From UBA5359 sp002410925 [NCBI: bacterium UBP13_UBA5359] (GTDB taxonomy: Bacteria; UBP13; UBA5359): a stretch of DNA of 64,000 nucleotides. The stretch is from the NCBI GenBank assembly GCA_002410925.1, contig DHPR01000011.1, positions 1 through 64,000 on the forward strand, read 5' to 3'. Of the stretch, positions 30,030 through 39,025 are shown in pieces. Within the stretch, counting starts at the first letter, position 1, and every line of letters starts with the position of its first letter. The notes below the pieces were generated by a model. That model had not been told where the DNA came from, ran no database searches, and saw only the letters and a program-made list of their open reading frames with translations. Made by a program: the position numbers and the translations under genes.

Positions 30030-30058
30030 ATTATACCCGAATCAACGTATGATCACAA
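30030..30058 (-). promoter_or_regulatory. Sigma-A promoter of rnpB
   Basis: TTGTGA (30058-30053), 17-bp spacer, TATAAT (30035-30030). Transcription would start near 30024, exactly at the 5' side of helix P1. It directly abuts the stop codon of the RNase H gene. Confidence 0.85.
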
Positions 30059-30472
30059 TCAGCAATGGGCCAGAGCCTTATCCACAGCACGGTTGACGAG
30101 TTTATCCGCCCAACGGTTTTTAGCACGAGGAATATGAGTGAAGGATATCAAGAAAAACCGTTGGGTGATTCTCATCGCCTCCTGATAAAGAGGTATCAGT
30201 CCCTCATTCCTTACCTTATACTCTCCCTTGAGCTGACGCACCATCAATTCGCTATCGGAATAGACCTCCAATCTATCTATTCCCTGCGCCAGCGCCCACT
30301 CTAAACCCAGAAGCAAAGCACGATACTCAGCCACATTATTAGTAGCTTCGCCAATATATCGACCCTCTTCCGCCAGCAAATTGTCGTCGCTGTCCAGAAG
30401 CACAAACCCTATGCCGGCAGGACCGGGGTTGCCCCTGGCTCCACCGTCCGTATATAGTTTTGCTTCCCCCAT
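30059..30472 (-). CDS. Ribonuclease HI family protein
   Basis: Cleaves RNA in RNA-DNA hybrids. 137 residues, the compact form without an N-terminal hybrid-binding domain or the basic protrusion. The four catalytic carboxylates are visible: D9 (YTDGGARGNPG), E49 (NNVAEYRAL), D73 (YSDSELM) and D123 (NRWADKLVN). It is followed directly by the rnpB promoter and preceded by a kinase gene. Confidence 0.93.
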   Translation of the reverse strand: MGEAKLYTDGGARGNPGPAGIGFVLLDSDDNLLAEEGRYIGEATNNVAEYRALLLGLEWALAQGIDRLEVYSDSELMVRQLKGEYKVRNEGLIPLYQEAMRITQRFFLISFTHIPRAKNRWADKLVNRAVDKALAHC

Positions 30473-30497
30473 CCAAGCTGCTCCTTCAATTGGCTTG

Positions 30498-31325
30498 CTA
30501 CTCTGCTTCTTCCATTGCAGACAGCATAGCCGACTGTATTACCAAACGTTCCTTCATCTCCGATACGGAGATAAATCTGTCGCCCAAATTGTATGACAAC
30601 GCTTTCATCACTATATTGCTTGTTCCGGGAGTCAGCTCCGGCCTCAGTTCAAACGGAGCAGCAACGCTGACGTTAGGCTGGCGCCTCTCCAGCTTTCTAC
30701 CGGTAAGCAGGTAATACATAGTGGCTCCCAGGGAATAAATATCCGAGCGCGGTCCAACATGCCCCACAAATTGCTCCGGCGCAGCATAACCTGGCGTCCC
30801 TCCCGTATGATCGGAAGAGCCGTTCCTATAGAATCCGGCCAAACCCAGATCTACCAGGTGAACGACACCATTATCATCCAATAACATATTGCTGGGTTTG
30901 AGATCAGCCACCACTACCGGCACCGGCAGGCTATGCAAATAGGCCAGCACCTCCGCCATCTGTATGGCCCAATTCAGAACATTCCTCTCCGGCGGTAATG
31001 AATGCTCTTTTACCACATCTTTCAAACTGACACCCTGAATAAATTGCCGTACCATATAATGCCTGCCCCAGATGGAAAACCTCTCCTTTAAAGCCGGTAT
31101 TCTGGGATGGTTCAAATATGATAAAATAGCACCCTCATGCCGTAAAGCTCTGATAGCCTGGCGGCCATTCCGCGGAAGAGCCTGCTTTACAGCCCATAAA
31201 TCACCTGTCTTTATCTCTTCCGATTTATATACGGCACCAACGGCGCCTTGTCCCAATAACTGCAATATACGATAGCGTCGGCGCAGCACGCTGCCCGATG
31301 CCAATGTCACAGACAATACCTTCAC
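30498..31325 (-). CDS. Ser/Thr protein kinase with altered HRD motif
   Basis: 275 residues, catalytic domain only, with no membrane segment or sensor domain. The glycine loop is LGQGAVGAVYK (24-34), the ATP-binding lysine is K47, and the catalytic loop is VVADLKPSN with D141 and N146. This loop has Val-Ala where HRD kinases have His-Arg. The metal-binding DFG is DLG (D159). The activation segment ends GTPGYAAPEQF. All residues needed for phosphotransfer are present. It starts 17 bp after a sigH-like gene, so it could act on sporulation or transition-state control (inference). The start is probably GTG. Confidence 0.87.
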   Translation of the reverse strand: MKVLSVTLASGSVLRRRYRILQLLGQGAVGAVYKSEEIKTGDLWAVKQALPRNGRQAIRALRHEGAILSYLNHPRIPALKERFSIWGRHYMVRQFIQGVSLKDVVKEHSLPPERNVLNWAIQMAEVLAYLHSLPVPVVVADLKPSNMLLDDNGVVHLVDLGLAGFYRNGSSDHTGGTPGYAAPEQFVGHVGPRSDIYSLGATMYYLLTGRKLERRQPNVSVAAPFELRPELTPGTSNIVMKALSYNLGDRFISVSEMKERLVIQSAMLSAMEEAE

Positions 31326-31342
31326 CTGCCTTAAGACTCCGG

Positions 31343-32017
31343 TTAATCCCGGTATATCCGGGTCATTATCCCGGAAGCCTTGCTCCTTATTCTGGCTAAG
31401 GCATTGTCTACAGATTTCTTAGATCTGCTTATCTCGGCAGCAATTTGCTTGTAGCTCTTACCATCGATGTAGGAAAGAAGCACTCTCTGTTCCAGAGGCG
31501 ACAGAGCTTCCTCCAGATTGATTTTCAAAAGCCTGATAAACTCAGAGCTTATAAGCAACGTTTCAGGATCATCACTACCGGCAACAGCCAGATACTCATG
31601 CATCGCTTTATCTTCATTATCGCCATCGTATGAGGCGTCAATCGATCTGGAAGTGTTGAGCGGTACATGCTTACGCCTGTTGGCTCCTTTTACGGCTGTA
31701 AGAACCTGGCGCCGGATGCAGAGACCGGCAAAAAAATGAAAAGATGAATGCTTCCGGGGGTCATAATCCCTGATAGCGCTTAAAAGGCCGATCATTCCCT
31801 CCTGCATCAGGTCCTCACGCTCGGCTCCTCTGAGATAATATGATCTTATATTTCTGTAAACAAGGCCCCTGTATTTATTTAAAATATATTCACAGGCACG
31901 CTCGTTGCCGCCGGCGGCGGCATACACAACCTCCTCTTCAGGCAATTCTGACCAGGGATTTATTCGATTATCGGAATATACCAACCAATAGGCTATATCC
32001 TCTTTCGCCATTCGCAT
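31343..32017 (-). CDS. sigH: Sigma-70 family factor of the SigH (Spo0H) type
   Basis: Alternative sigma factor. 224 residues, close to Bacillus SigH. Region 2 reads ILNKYRGLVYRNIRSYYLRGAEREDLMQEGMIGLLSAIRDY; region 2.4 includes FAGLCIRRQVLTAVKGANRRKHVPLN, which is typical of SigH; region 4 has LSPLEQRVLLSYIDGKSYKQIAAEI. The ATG at 32017 follows AAGGAG. SigH normally controls the stationary phase and early sporulation genes. Whether this organism sporulates cannot be told from this window. It is followed by the kinase gene. Confidence 0.87.
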   Translation of the reverse strand: MRMAKEDIAYWLVYSDNRINPWSELPEEEVVYAAAGGNERACEYILNKYRGLVYRNIRSYYLRGAEREDLMQEGMIGLLSAIRDYDPRKHSSFHFFAGLCIRRQVLTAVKGANRRKHVPLNTSRSIDASYDGDNEDKAMHEYLAVAGSDDPETLLISSEFIRLLKINLEEALSPLEQRVLLSYIDGKSYKQIAAEISRSKKSVDNALARIRSKASGIMTRIYRD

Positions 32018-32041
32018 GGTAAACTCCTTCCATTAACTAAC

Positions 32042-33160
32042 TTAACGCTGCCAGAACAACCTGATAGGATCGGTTGCCACCGATGATATTAAGATTTCAA
32101 CCTCGCCGCTAAGCCTTTGCTGCAGGCTATCCCTAAGCCTGAAAACAACCGGTCTCTCCGTAGCGGCATGCCCTGCATCAATCAATGCCAAGCCCAGAGC
32201 TTCCGCCTGCTGAGCCTCATGATACTTAATATCACCGGTCAAAAGCAGGTCTGCCTGGCGATCTGCGGCACGCTCTATAAGCCTTCCTCCACCGCCGCCG
32301 CAAACCGCCACCCTTTTTATAATACGCTCTGCCTCTCCTACTATTTTCAGATATTCAACTCCCAGAAGGCTCTGAATCTCTCCGGCCAGTTCATCCAGGC
32401 GTTTCTCCTGCGGTAACCGCCCGTAACGACCTAAACCACTCTCCACACCTGTTTGCAGCAACCGAAAAACGTCATAAGCCACCTCCTCATAAGGATGTGC
32501 CTTGCGCATAGCAGCTATCACTCTGTCCAGAGAGGAGGCAGGAACTATGGTTTCCAGCCTATATTCATCCACCTCCTCCAGACGCCCTACTTCTCCAAGA
32601 TAAGGCTGTGCCTCTTCCAAAGGCTTGAATGTACCCGTCCCTCTGGTCATAAAAGTGCAATGGCTATACCGCCCAATATGCCCCGTGCCGACATCAGAAA
32701 CAGCCTCTCTGACCGCATTGACGGCATCGACGGGAACAAATACGATCAGCTTGAAGAGAGCTTCAGCTTCTGTTCGCTGTAATACCCTGAGCTCCAGCAG
32801 ACCGAGCAGCTCCGCCAGAGTATCATTGACGCCGCCGGCGGCGGCATCAAGATTGGTATGAGCTGAAATAAGAGCTATATCGTGACTGATGAGAACTGAT
32901 AAAGCTGCTCCTACAGGGCTGTCTGAACGCAGAGTCGCTAAAGGTTTGAAGATAAGAGGATGATGGCTTATTATGGCCTGAACATCCTGCTGTACAGCCT
33001 CCTCAGCCACCGCACCATTGATATCCAAAGTCAGCATTATGCGATCGATATTCTTTTCGGGGTGGCCCGTCTGTAAGCCCGTGTTATCCCATTCGGAGGC
33101 CAGCCTGGATGGAGCCAATTCCTCCATGATACGTAATAGCCTTTTAACCTTTACAGCCAT
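32042..33160 (-). CDS. Nif3-like dinuclear metal protein (YqfO type)
   Basis: 372 residues. Two Nif3 halves flank an inserted PII-like domain at about 130-230 (ALFKLIVFVPVDAVNAVREAVSDVGTGHIGRYSHCTF, then LETIVPASSLDRVIAAMRKAHPYEEVAYDVF). Metal ligands are seen in IISHHPLIFKPL, SAHTNLDAAAGGVND and GDIKYHEAQ. The family has been annotated as GTP cyclohydrolase I type 2, but its true role is unsettled. In many Bacillota it lies next to rpoD; here it lies upstream of sigH instead. Confidence 0.92.
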   Translation of the reverse strand: MAVKVKRLLRIMEELAPSRLASEWDNTGLQTGHPEKNIDRIMLTLDINGAVAEEAVQQDVQAIISHHPLIFKPLATLRSDSPVGAALSVLISHDIALISAHTNLDAAAGGVNDTLAELLGLLELRVLQRTEAEALFKLIVFVPVDAVNAVREAVSDVGTGHIGRYSHCTFMTRGTGTFKPLEEAQPYLGEVGRLEEVDEYRLETIVPASSLDRVIAAMRKAHPYEEVAYDVFRLLQTGVESGLGRYGRLPQEKRLDELAGEIQSLLGVEYLKIVGEAERIIKRVAVCGGGGGRLIERAADRQADLLLTGDIKYHEAQQAEALGLALIDAGHAATERPVVFRLRDSLQQRLSGEVEILISSVATDPIRLFWQR

Positions 33161-33239
33161 CTTCCACCTCTTTTATAGACGGAATAGAACCCGCCTGCTA
33201 TCTTTTCATAACAAGCAATGCATCGCTGGCAAGACACTA

Positions 33240-33600
33240 TAGTCCTTCTGCAGAAGAATTCGCTGCTCTGTCGCCCGCGTATAGATTACCGGAGTCGCCA
33301 CTATCAAGCCTCATAGCGCCAATTGCGTCCATGCCGTGCATCAGGCACGCCGGTTCAGTAAAGGTTGTGCCGATGCCCTATCCTTTGCGCTCTCCATCTA
33401 CAACTACCGGCAGCAAACGATTATCAGCAGCCTCGCCTATAGCGGGCCTGGAGGTCGGAGATAAAAGCCCTCCTTTGAAGCCTTCCTGCTTTGATCTTAC
33501 CCAGATACTGCCGTTCTTAAGCAATCCGGAACCACCGGTCAGAGCCTGAAAAACACCCTCCAGTCATCTCCCAAAGAGAACTGTATCTGCCATTGTCACG
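33240..33600 (-). pseudogene. Remnant of a phosphodiester glycosidase (NAGPA-like) gene
   Basis: One minus-strand frame from 33560 to 33240 encodes about 105 codons that match the end of the NAGPA/phosphodiester glycosidase family: TGGSGLLKNGSIW, EGFKGG, SRPAIGEAADNRLLPVVVDGERKG, then MDAIGAMRLDSGDSG in place of the family's A-x-NLDGGGSS. An in-frame TAG at 33380-33378 falls exactly where the family has G-Y/W-S after the DG-R motif. A TGA lies just upstream of 33560, and the N-terminal part is missing. This explains most of the 531-bp gap between the Nif3 and NanE genes. I see nothing else in the rest of it. Confidence 0.75.
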
Positions 33601-33691
33601 CCGATAAGCGTCGAGAATCGAAGTAGGCTTTTATTATACTACGAATAAAAGCGGTTGTCTGTTTCGCTGAGCTATCTTCATTAAAAAGATA

Positions 33692-34381
33692 TCAGGTATG
33701 GGAAAGCGATATTAATCTCCTGACAATAGCGTCAGGGCTGGTAACTGCTTTGCCGATAACTACGGCACCGGCTCCCATTGAAAAAGCATGGCGGATATCC
33801 TGCGGCGTCCAGTAACGCCCTTCAGCCACTACTTTAGCGCTTCCTTTGGCTATATCGAACAGGCTCCGTACCAATTCAAAATCGGGTGGATCATTGGGCT
33901 GAGCGTAACCGCTCGCTTCTCTATAGCCGGATAACGTTGTCGCAACCGCGTCGCAACCTGCTGCAACGGCACGTCTGCCCTCTTCCAAAACCGCAACATC
34001 AGCCATGATAGCCGCACCGGCAGCATGCACGCTGTTTATCAGCTTCAACAAATCCTTATCTGAGGAATAAGCGGCTATTTCGAAAGCTATTATTAAAGCC
34101 CCCGCTTCTATTATTTCCATAGCGCTCTCCTCCGTAGGCGTTATGACCGTACTGCCGCTGCAATCCCGCTTATAGATACCGATAATCGGTACGCTTATCA
34201 TGCGTCTTATGGCAGCAATGTTCAAAGGGTTATCAGCTCGCACGGCAACGGCGCCGCCTCTTTCTGCAGAGGCGGCCAGAGCCGCCAGAAGCGGCGGCTC
34301 ATTAAGAGGGCTGTCCGACTCGGCCTGACAGGAAATTATAATTCCATCCGGTACTTCTACAGACAAATCTTTTTTACCCAT
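33692..34381 (-). CDS. nanE: N-acylglucosamine-6-phosphate 2-epimerase, NanE type
   Basis: Converts N-acetylmannosamine-6-phosphate to N-acetylglucosamine-6-phosphate in sialic acid or ManNAc breakdown. 229 residues, TIM barrel. Family features are IISCQAESDSPLNEP, GGAVAVRADNP, PIIGIYKRD, ITPTEESAMEIIEAGALIIAFE, MADVAVLEEG, DAVATTLSGY and KVVAEGRYWTPQDI. No other nan genes are in the window. The neighbouring remnant of a glycoside-phosphodiester enzyme points to a former amino-sugar locus. Confidence 0.9.
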   Translation of the reverse strand: MGKKDLSVEVPDGIIISCQAESDSPLNEPPLLAALAASAERGGAVAVRADNPLNIAAIRRMISVPIIGIYKRDCSGSTVITPTEESAMEIIEAGALIIAFEIAAYSSDKDLLKLINSVHAAGAAIMADVAVLEEGRRAVAAGCDAVATTLSGYREASGYAQPNDPPDFELVRSLFDIAKGSAKVVAEGRYWTPQDIRHAFSMGAGAVVIGKAVTSPDAIVRRLISLSHT

Positions 34382-34517
34382 TCCTTATCTCCTGCTTCTC
34401 TTCAGCCGGCTTGTTGCGCCGCCTTTACATCCACAACCCTTGACAGAGAAATGCTCTCTCTTGCAAGTAGCGACACGCTGTTTTCCATGCAAAGGTTTTC
34501 AGGTGTTATTCTAATTG

Positions 34518-37184
34518 TCACAGATCAATTTCAAAACTATGATTGCCGGCACCCACCTCATAAATAGAACGCCGTTTTTTCTCCCATACTTTGCCTGTAC
34601 CGAAAAAGGCCTCTGTCTCATCTGCCGGCAAACAGATCGTCGCAGTGGTATTTACCGGGATGCCGATATCAAATACCACCTTCTTTCCTTCTTTTCGCCA
34701 GTTACTATAAATCCTACCGCGCACAGACCTATACTCGGCCTGAACAAATTCCAGGTCTTGCACCGGATTAGGTCTGATTATTATATGCTCAAAGCCGGGA
34801 TACAGCGGATCGGCATTTATTCCCGCCAACCCCTGATAGAACCATGCGCTGATATCTCCGAACATTATATGATTTCTGGAGTTCTCTCCGTTCCAGTTCT
34901 CCCATAACGTGGATGCCCCCTGTTTTATCCAGTAGCCCCACCCGGGATAATCCATGCCGGCAGCAAGATGGTAAGCTATATCAGCCCAGCCATTATCTGT
35001 CAGAACTCTAAGCAGGTATTTGGCACCCATGATTCCGGTATCCAGCCGCCAGCCGCCAGTCTCGATCTTTTGCAACAGGCGTTGTAAAACCGCCGATTTA
35101 TATCTATCCTTTACCAGGCCGTGATACAGAGCGCAACAAAAAGAGGTCTGGCTTCCATTGCCGTATCGGCCGATGGTCGGATCGAAAAACTTTTTATCAA
35201 AAGCATTTTGGATCTCTTGAGCCAGGCAGACGTAATTCTCCTTATCCTCATGCAGACCCAGCATGCCTGCTATGCGTGATAAAAGAATGGTATCCGAATA
35301 GTAATACGCTGTAGAAAGAAGCTCTACCGGAGTTTCTTCCCCTGCCGGGCACCAGTCTCCCAATCCACCGTAAATTATATAATCATCAGCCATTCTACTC
35401 ATGCAATCCACATAACGACGCATCTGCCGATAATTATCTTTTAGAATCCTCTTATCGCCATAATAAATGAACATATACCAGGGTATCAGAACCACAGCAC
35501 TGTCCCAGGCCGGACAGATATTACCGCGCTCTTCAAACTGGCCCCATCCGCCTGTCGGAACTATCACCGGCAACGCCCCGTTATCACGCTGTGCATCACA
35601 CAGATCAGCCATCCACTTGGTATAAACAACGGCAACGTCAAAATTCATAATTCCCTGCTCTGCCGCCAGATGAGCATCTCCAGTCCAACCATTCTTCTCT
35701 CTATGCGGGCAATCGGTAGGGTAGCCTATAAGATTGCTGGCATATGACCATAAAGAGTTACGCCAGACTTTATTCAACATCTTATTTGAGCAGAAAAAAC
35801 GTCCAGCCCGCTCAACAGCTGTATTGATAGCCAGCCCGCATAGATCATCGAGCTTCGGTTTTTCAGTCAGACCTCTAACTTCTACATATTGGAAGCCGTG
35901 ATAGGTAAAGCTGGAAGCCCATGTCTCCGTTTGATCGCCTTTGAGTATGTATTCGTCCGTTTGAAACCGGCGTGCGGGATCTCCCAGCTTTACATACTGC
36001 GCTATATTTTCCTGATCGAGCGTTCCATCCTTGTTCAACCTTTCGCCGTATTTAAGTGTTACCTTCACTCCACGTGGTCCGCGCACTGTCAACCTGACAC
36101 AACCGGCAAAATTCTGCCCCATATCGTAAATATAAGTGTCCGGCGAAGGCTCGGCAAGGCTTACCGGATTCATAATCATCATAACGCTGGCTGGAGCCAT
36201 GAGCATAGCCTTAAGAGCTCCGGCTGGAGGCTCAACCATTTTTACACCGTTCCAGGCCGTATCGTCATAGCCGACGATATCCCAGCCGGCCTTTTCCAGA
36301 CGTGCATCGTATGTTTCGCCGCCATATATGCTGTTATAGATTACAGGGCCGGCAGTTGTTTTCCACTCGCTGCCGCTGCTTACAATCTCACTTCCGCCAT
36401 CGGTATACTCTATTCGCATCTCCAGTAAAAACCTTGGTGATGCACGCCAGGGCGCCTTATGAAAATCCCATTCAGCCTCGGTATGAACGTTATACCAGCC
36501 GTTTCCCAGGATAACGCCGACAGCATTATCACCCTCTGCGAGGCAGGAGGTTATATCATAGGTAACATAAAGTACTCGTTTGTCATAGTTGGTGAAGGCC
36601 GGATCAAGAAGGCGCTCTCCTACTCTGACACCGTTAAGTCTCAATTCGTAATATCCCAGGCCGCAGATATACGCTCTGGCTCTTTTAATCCTGCTCTTTA
36701 ACCTGAATTCATTTCTCAGCAGAGGAGCGCCCTCAAAAGAAGTATCGGTAGTCGCGGCTATCCATCGGCCATGCCAATCTTCCCGGTGGAGCAATCCCAT
36801 CTCCCACCAGGCAGGCGGACTCTCCGGCAGAGAATGATTATCTCTGTCCCAGAGCATGACTTTCCACCAGGCACGTTGCCCGGACGATAAGGCCTGTCCG
36901 CCGTATTCCACGGATTGGAGACAACCGCCATCGACCTTTCCGCTATCCCATAAGTCATAATCACCGGTCTGTAAACTATCCTTTGTGCTCGATACCATTA
37001 TACGATAAGCCGATTGGCACTGGTTGCTCCCGGCCCCTTCAATGGACCAGCTTAACCTTGGACGAGAGATATCTACTCCCAGAGGATTCTGCAGATATTC
37101 ACACCTGAGATTTACCGGGTGCAAGGCCTTGCAGTCATCACAGCTGCCGATAAGTTTCTCATTTACTACATTTGTAAGGTTCAT
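34518..37184 (-). CDS. Alpha-L-rhamnosidase, GH78
   Basis: Releases terminal alpha-L-rhamnose from pectin fragments or glycosides. 888 residues from the ATG at 37184, chosen because AAAAGGTG precedes it. The domain order fits GH78: an N-terminal beta-sandwich (LRCEYLQNPLGVDISRPRLSW), the GLGYYELRLNGVRVGERLLDPAFTNY rhamnosidase N domain, then the (alpha/alpha)6 barrel with the signature TDCPHREKNGWTGDAH, which carries the general acid region, and TLWENWNG. There is no signal peptide, so it acts inside the cell on imported oligosaccharides. It diverges from an aldolase gene that could take the freed deoxysugar onward. Confidence 0.93.
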   Translation of the reverse strand: MNLTNVVNEKLIGSCDDCKALHPVNLRCEYLQNPLGVDISRPRLSWSIEGAGSNQCQSAYRIMVSSTKDSLQTGDYDLWDSGKVDGGCLQSVEYGGQALSSGQRAWWKVMLWDRDNHSLPESPPAWWEMGLLHREDWHGRWIAATTDTSFEGAPLLRNEFRLKSRIKRARAYICGLGYYELRLNGVRVGERLLDPAFTNYDKRVLYVTYDITSCLAEGDNAVGVILGNGWYNVHTEAEWDFHKAPWRASPRFLLEMRIEYTDGGSEIVSSGSEWKTTAGPVIYNSIYGGETYDARLEKAGWDIVGYDDTAWNGVKMVEPPAGALKAMLMAPASVMMIMNPVSLAEPSPDTYIYDMGQNFAGCVRLTVRGPRGVKVTLKYGERLNKDGTLDQENIAQYVKLGDPARRFQTDEYILKGDQTETWASSFTYHGFQYVEVRGLTEKPKLDDLCGLAINTAVERAGRFFCSNKMLNKVWRNSLWSYASNLIGYPTDCPHREKNGWTGDAHLAAEQGIMNFDVAVVYTKWMADLCDAQRDNGALPVIVPTGGWGQFEERGNICPAWDSAVVLIPWYMFIYYGDKRILKDNYRQMRRYVDCMSRMADDYIIYGGLGDWCPAGEETPVELLSTAYYYSDTILLSRIAGMLGLHEDKENYVCLAQEIQNAFDKKFFDPTIGRYGNGSQTSFCCALYHGLVKDRYKSAVLQRLLQKIETGGWRLDTGIMGAKYLLRVLTDNGWADIAYHLAAGMDYPGWGYWIKQGASTLWENWNGENSRNHIMFGDISAWFYQGLAGINADPLYPGFEHIIIRPNPVQDLEFVQAEYRSVRGRIYSNWRKEGKKVVFDIGIPVNTTATICLPADETEAFFGTGKVWEKKRRSIYEVGAGNHSFEIDL

Positions 37185-37202
37185 ATTTCGCACCTTTTGC
37201 AT

Positions 37203-37587
37203 TATCGAAATCCTGCAATATAAATAGAGCTAAGGCTTCCTCTCCAATCCCATATCCATACTGTAATTACTACGCCGGATGACTCTTTCTGCCTTCCTCG
37301 CAAAAGATATCTGCAACACCTTCACAGTTACCGGTAAGATTGCCTGAGAGGATGCTAGCCTGGCCTTTTCCCGGCCAGGCTAAACCGGTAAAACCCATAA
37401 AAGATAGGGATAAAATTTATATGCTGATTATATCAAAAAGCAAGAAAAATAAAAGCACGCACATTAGCGCTTTCATACACGTAACAGGCTCCCGCGGTTT
37501 ACAGCCGGTTTTTCAAAACCTTCTTCACACAAACCTATATCTATGGTTTAATATCAGCGAACAATAGCCCGGAAGGAGACTGAACAA
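37203..37587. other. Divergent intergenic region with a GC-rich hairpin
   Basis: Gap between the rhamnosidase (leftward) and aldolase (rightward) genes. It contains a perfect 10-bp stem, TAGCCTGGCC (37356-37365) and GGCCAGGCTA (37373-37382), with a 7-base loop and no T run after it on either strand. ACCGGT occurs on both sides of this stem. Being between divergent genes it is more likely regulatory than a terminator. No gene or known riboswitch was seen. Confidence 0.5.
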
Positions 37588-38301
37588 ATGATTCTACACC
37601 AGAAATACGCCGACAGCATAAACGAGGCTGTAGCCGTCTGCAACCTCTTATCAAGCCGAGGATATGTTACTGCAGAGGGCGGCAATCTGGCCGTAAGGCT
37701 GGAAGAGAATCTTCTGCTGATAACTCCCACCCGCCTTAACAAGGGTCTGATCCGTGATTGCGATATGGTCTTTATAGATATGGAAGGCCGGATTATAGAG
37801 AGCACTCGCAAGCCGACCGGAGAAACGCCGATGTATCTTAGCATCTTCAGCCAGCGCCCCGATATCGGCAGCATCATCCATGCGCACCCGCCGGCAGCCT
37901 GTGCCTTTGCCATTATAGATGATGATAATCCTTTGATGCGCCCCTTCTATCCGGAGATGGTCATCGATTGCGGCCCCGTACCGGTGGTGCCTTACGCCGA
38001 GCCGTTAACAGAGCAGCTGGCGGATAATTTCGCTTCCTTCCTGGATAAATACAACACCTTTATCATGGAAAACCACGGCGTACTAGTGTTAAATCGCGGT
38101 GGAATAATGGAAGCTTACGGCAAGCTGGATTTGCTGGAGGGCACCTCTCGCAGCCTGCTCTATGCCAAAGGCGCAGGATTTGAGCTGAAAGAAATTTCCC
38201 GGCAGGAAGTTGGGAACCTGGAGAGGACCATGCAGACCAGAGGCATACCATTTACCGGAAGACCGGACGCAGTTAAAGGGCTGAAAGAGCTATATTATTA
38301 G
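37588..38301 (+). CDS. Class II aldolase, fuculose/rhamnulose-phosphate aldolase type
   Basis: Zinc-dependent aldolase of the AraD/FucA superfamily, 237 residues. The substrate phosphate loop is EGGNLAVR (30-37 region), the catalytic acid is E79 (PTGETPMYL), and the zinc ligands are H98 and H100 (IHAHPP) and H163 (ENHG). The product class would be dihydroxyacetone phosphate plus an aldehyde. Its divergent partner is an alpha-L-rhamnosidase, so L-rhamnulose- or L-fuculose-phosphate are good candidates. Strong GGAAGGAGA ribosome site. Confidence 0.85.
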   Translation: MILHQKYADSINEAVAVCNLLSSRGYVTAEGGNLAVRLEENLLLITPTRLNKGLIRDCDMVFIDMEGRIIESTRKPTGETPMYLSIFSQRPDIGSIIHAHPPAACAFAIIDDDNPLMRPFYPEMVIDCGPVPVVPYAEPLTEQLADNFASFLDKYNTFIMENHGVLVLNRGGIMEAYGKLDLLEGTSRSLLYAKGAGFELKEISRQEVGNLERTMQTRGIPFTGRPDAVKGLKELYY

Positions 38302-38381
38302 AGAATAAATCCCAAGCTCCATGTAAGAGTACACATAAGTTGTATGTGCCGGCTAGTATGGTAATGAGCTGCTTGCTAACG

Positions 38382-38813
38382 TCAATTAATGGTATACTTC
38401 CATTCTATTTCTATTCCCTCATCCAGCATCGCCCATACCGGACATATCCTTTCTTCCGCCTCCTTTATTGCCTTCTCAAAGGCAGAAGCGCTCAAGTTAT
38501 TGCCCCTTATTTGATACTCCAGTTCCATTCTGGTCAGAATGGTTGGATGCTCATTCATACGACGCTGCCCGGTTACAATAACATTTATATCGTCAACTTT
38601 AATTCCTGATTTGCCCAGAATATACTGAATAGTATGGATGCTGCAACCGGCCAGGCTTATCATTAGTAATTCTATGGGGGTAAACCCGTTATCTTCTCCC
38701 AATGGTGATGAATAATCTATAGCTACAGTACTGGCTGAATGCCCCTTTCCAGTCAGCTGCATCTTTCCCTTTGCTTTGCCGACTTCCACTTTCAGTATTT
38801 TGATAGCATCCAT
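38382..38813 (-). CDS. OsmC family protein
   Basis: 143 residues. OsmC/Ohr family members reduce peroxides through a reactive cysteine. Visible: the loop SPLGEDNGFTPIELLMISLAGCSIHTI with the conserved active-site Cys, and the C-terminal AFEKAIKEAEERICPVWAML with the second Cys. The N-terminal KGKMQLTGKGHSASTVAIDYS is typical of the family. It stands alone and converges with the aldolase gene. Confidence 0.88.
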   Translation of the reverse strand: MDAIKILKVEVGKAKGKMQLTGKGHSASTVAIDYSSPLGEDNGFTPIELLMISLAGCSIHTIQYILGKSGIKVDDINVIVTGQRRMNEHPTILTRMELEYQIRGNNLSASAFEKAIKEAEERICPVWAMLDEGIEIEWKYTIN

Positions 38814-39025
38814 ATTCCCTCTCTCCTTTCACATCTCCATGCGGCCATTATCTCTTAAAAAGAGCATATCGTAAAGTCAGTTGTCAAGCAAGCGGAAGAT
38901 GGCATTGATTATGCCTTTACATTATCCAAAACATCTGTACACAATATCTGTTATAATAATGCTTCAGGATAGTGCTTGCTTGAGGGCTTCCAAAAATAAC
39001 AGATGCACACCAAAGGAGAAGAAGC

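Noticed and set aside
33378-33380. In-frame TAG in the NAGPA-like remnant as a recoded codon (pyrrolysine)
   Set aside because: The N-terminal part is missing and other motifs are damaged, and TAG is used as the normal stop of glcD, so decay is simpler.
37320-37400. Structured GC hairpin considered as a riboswitch or terminator
   Set aside because: No known riboswitch core was recognised and no T run follows on either strand, so it is reported only as a hairpin.
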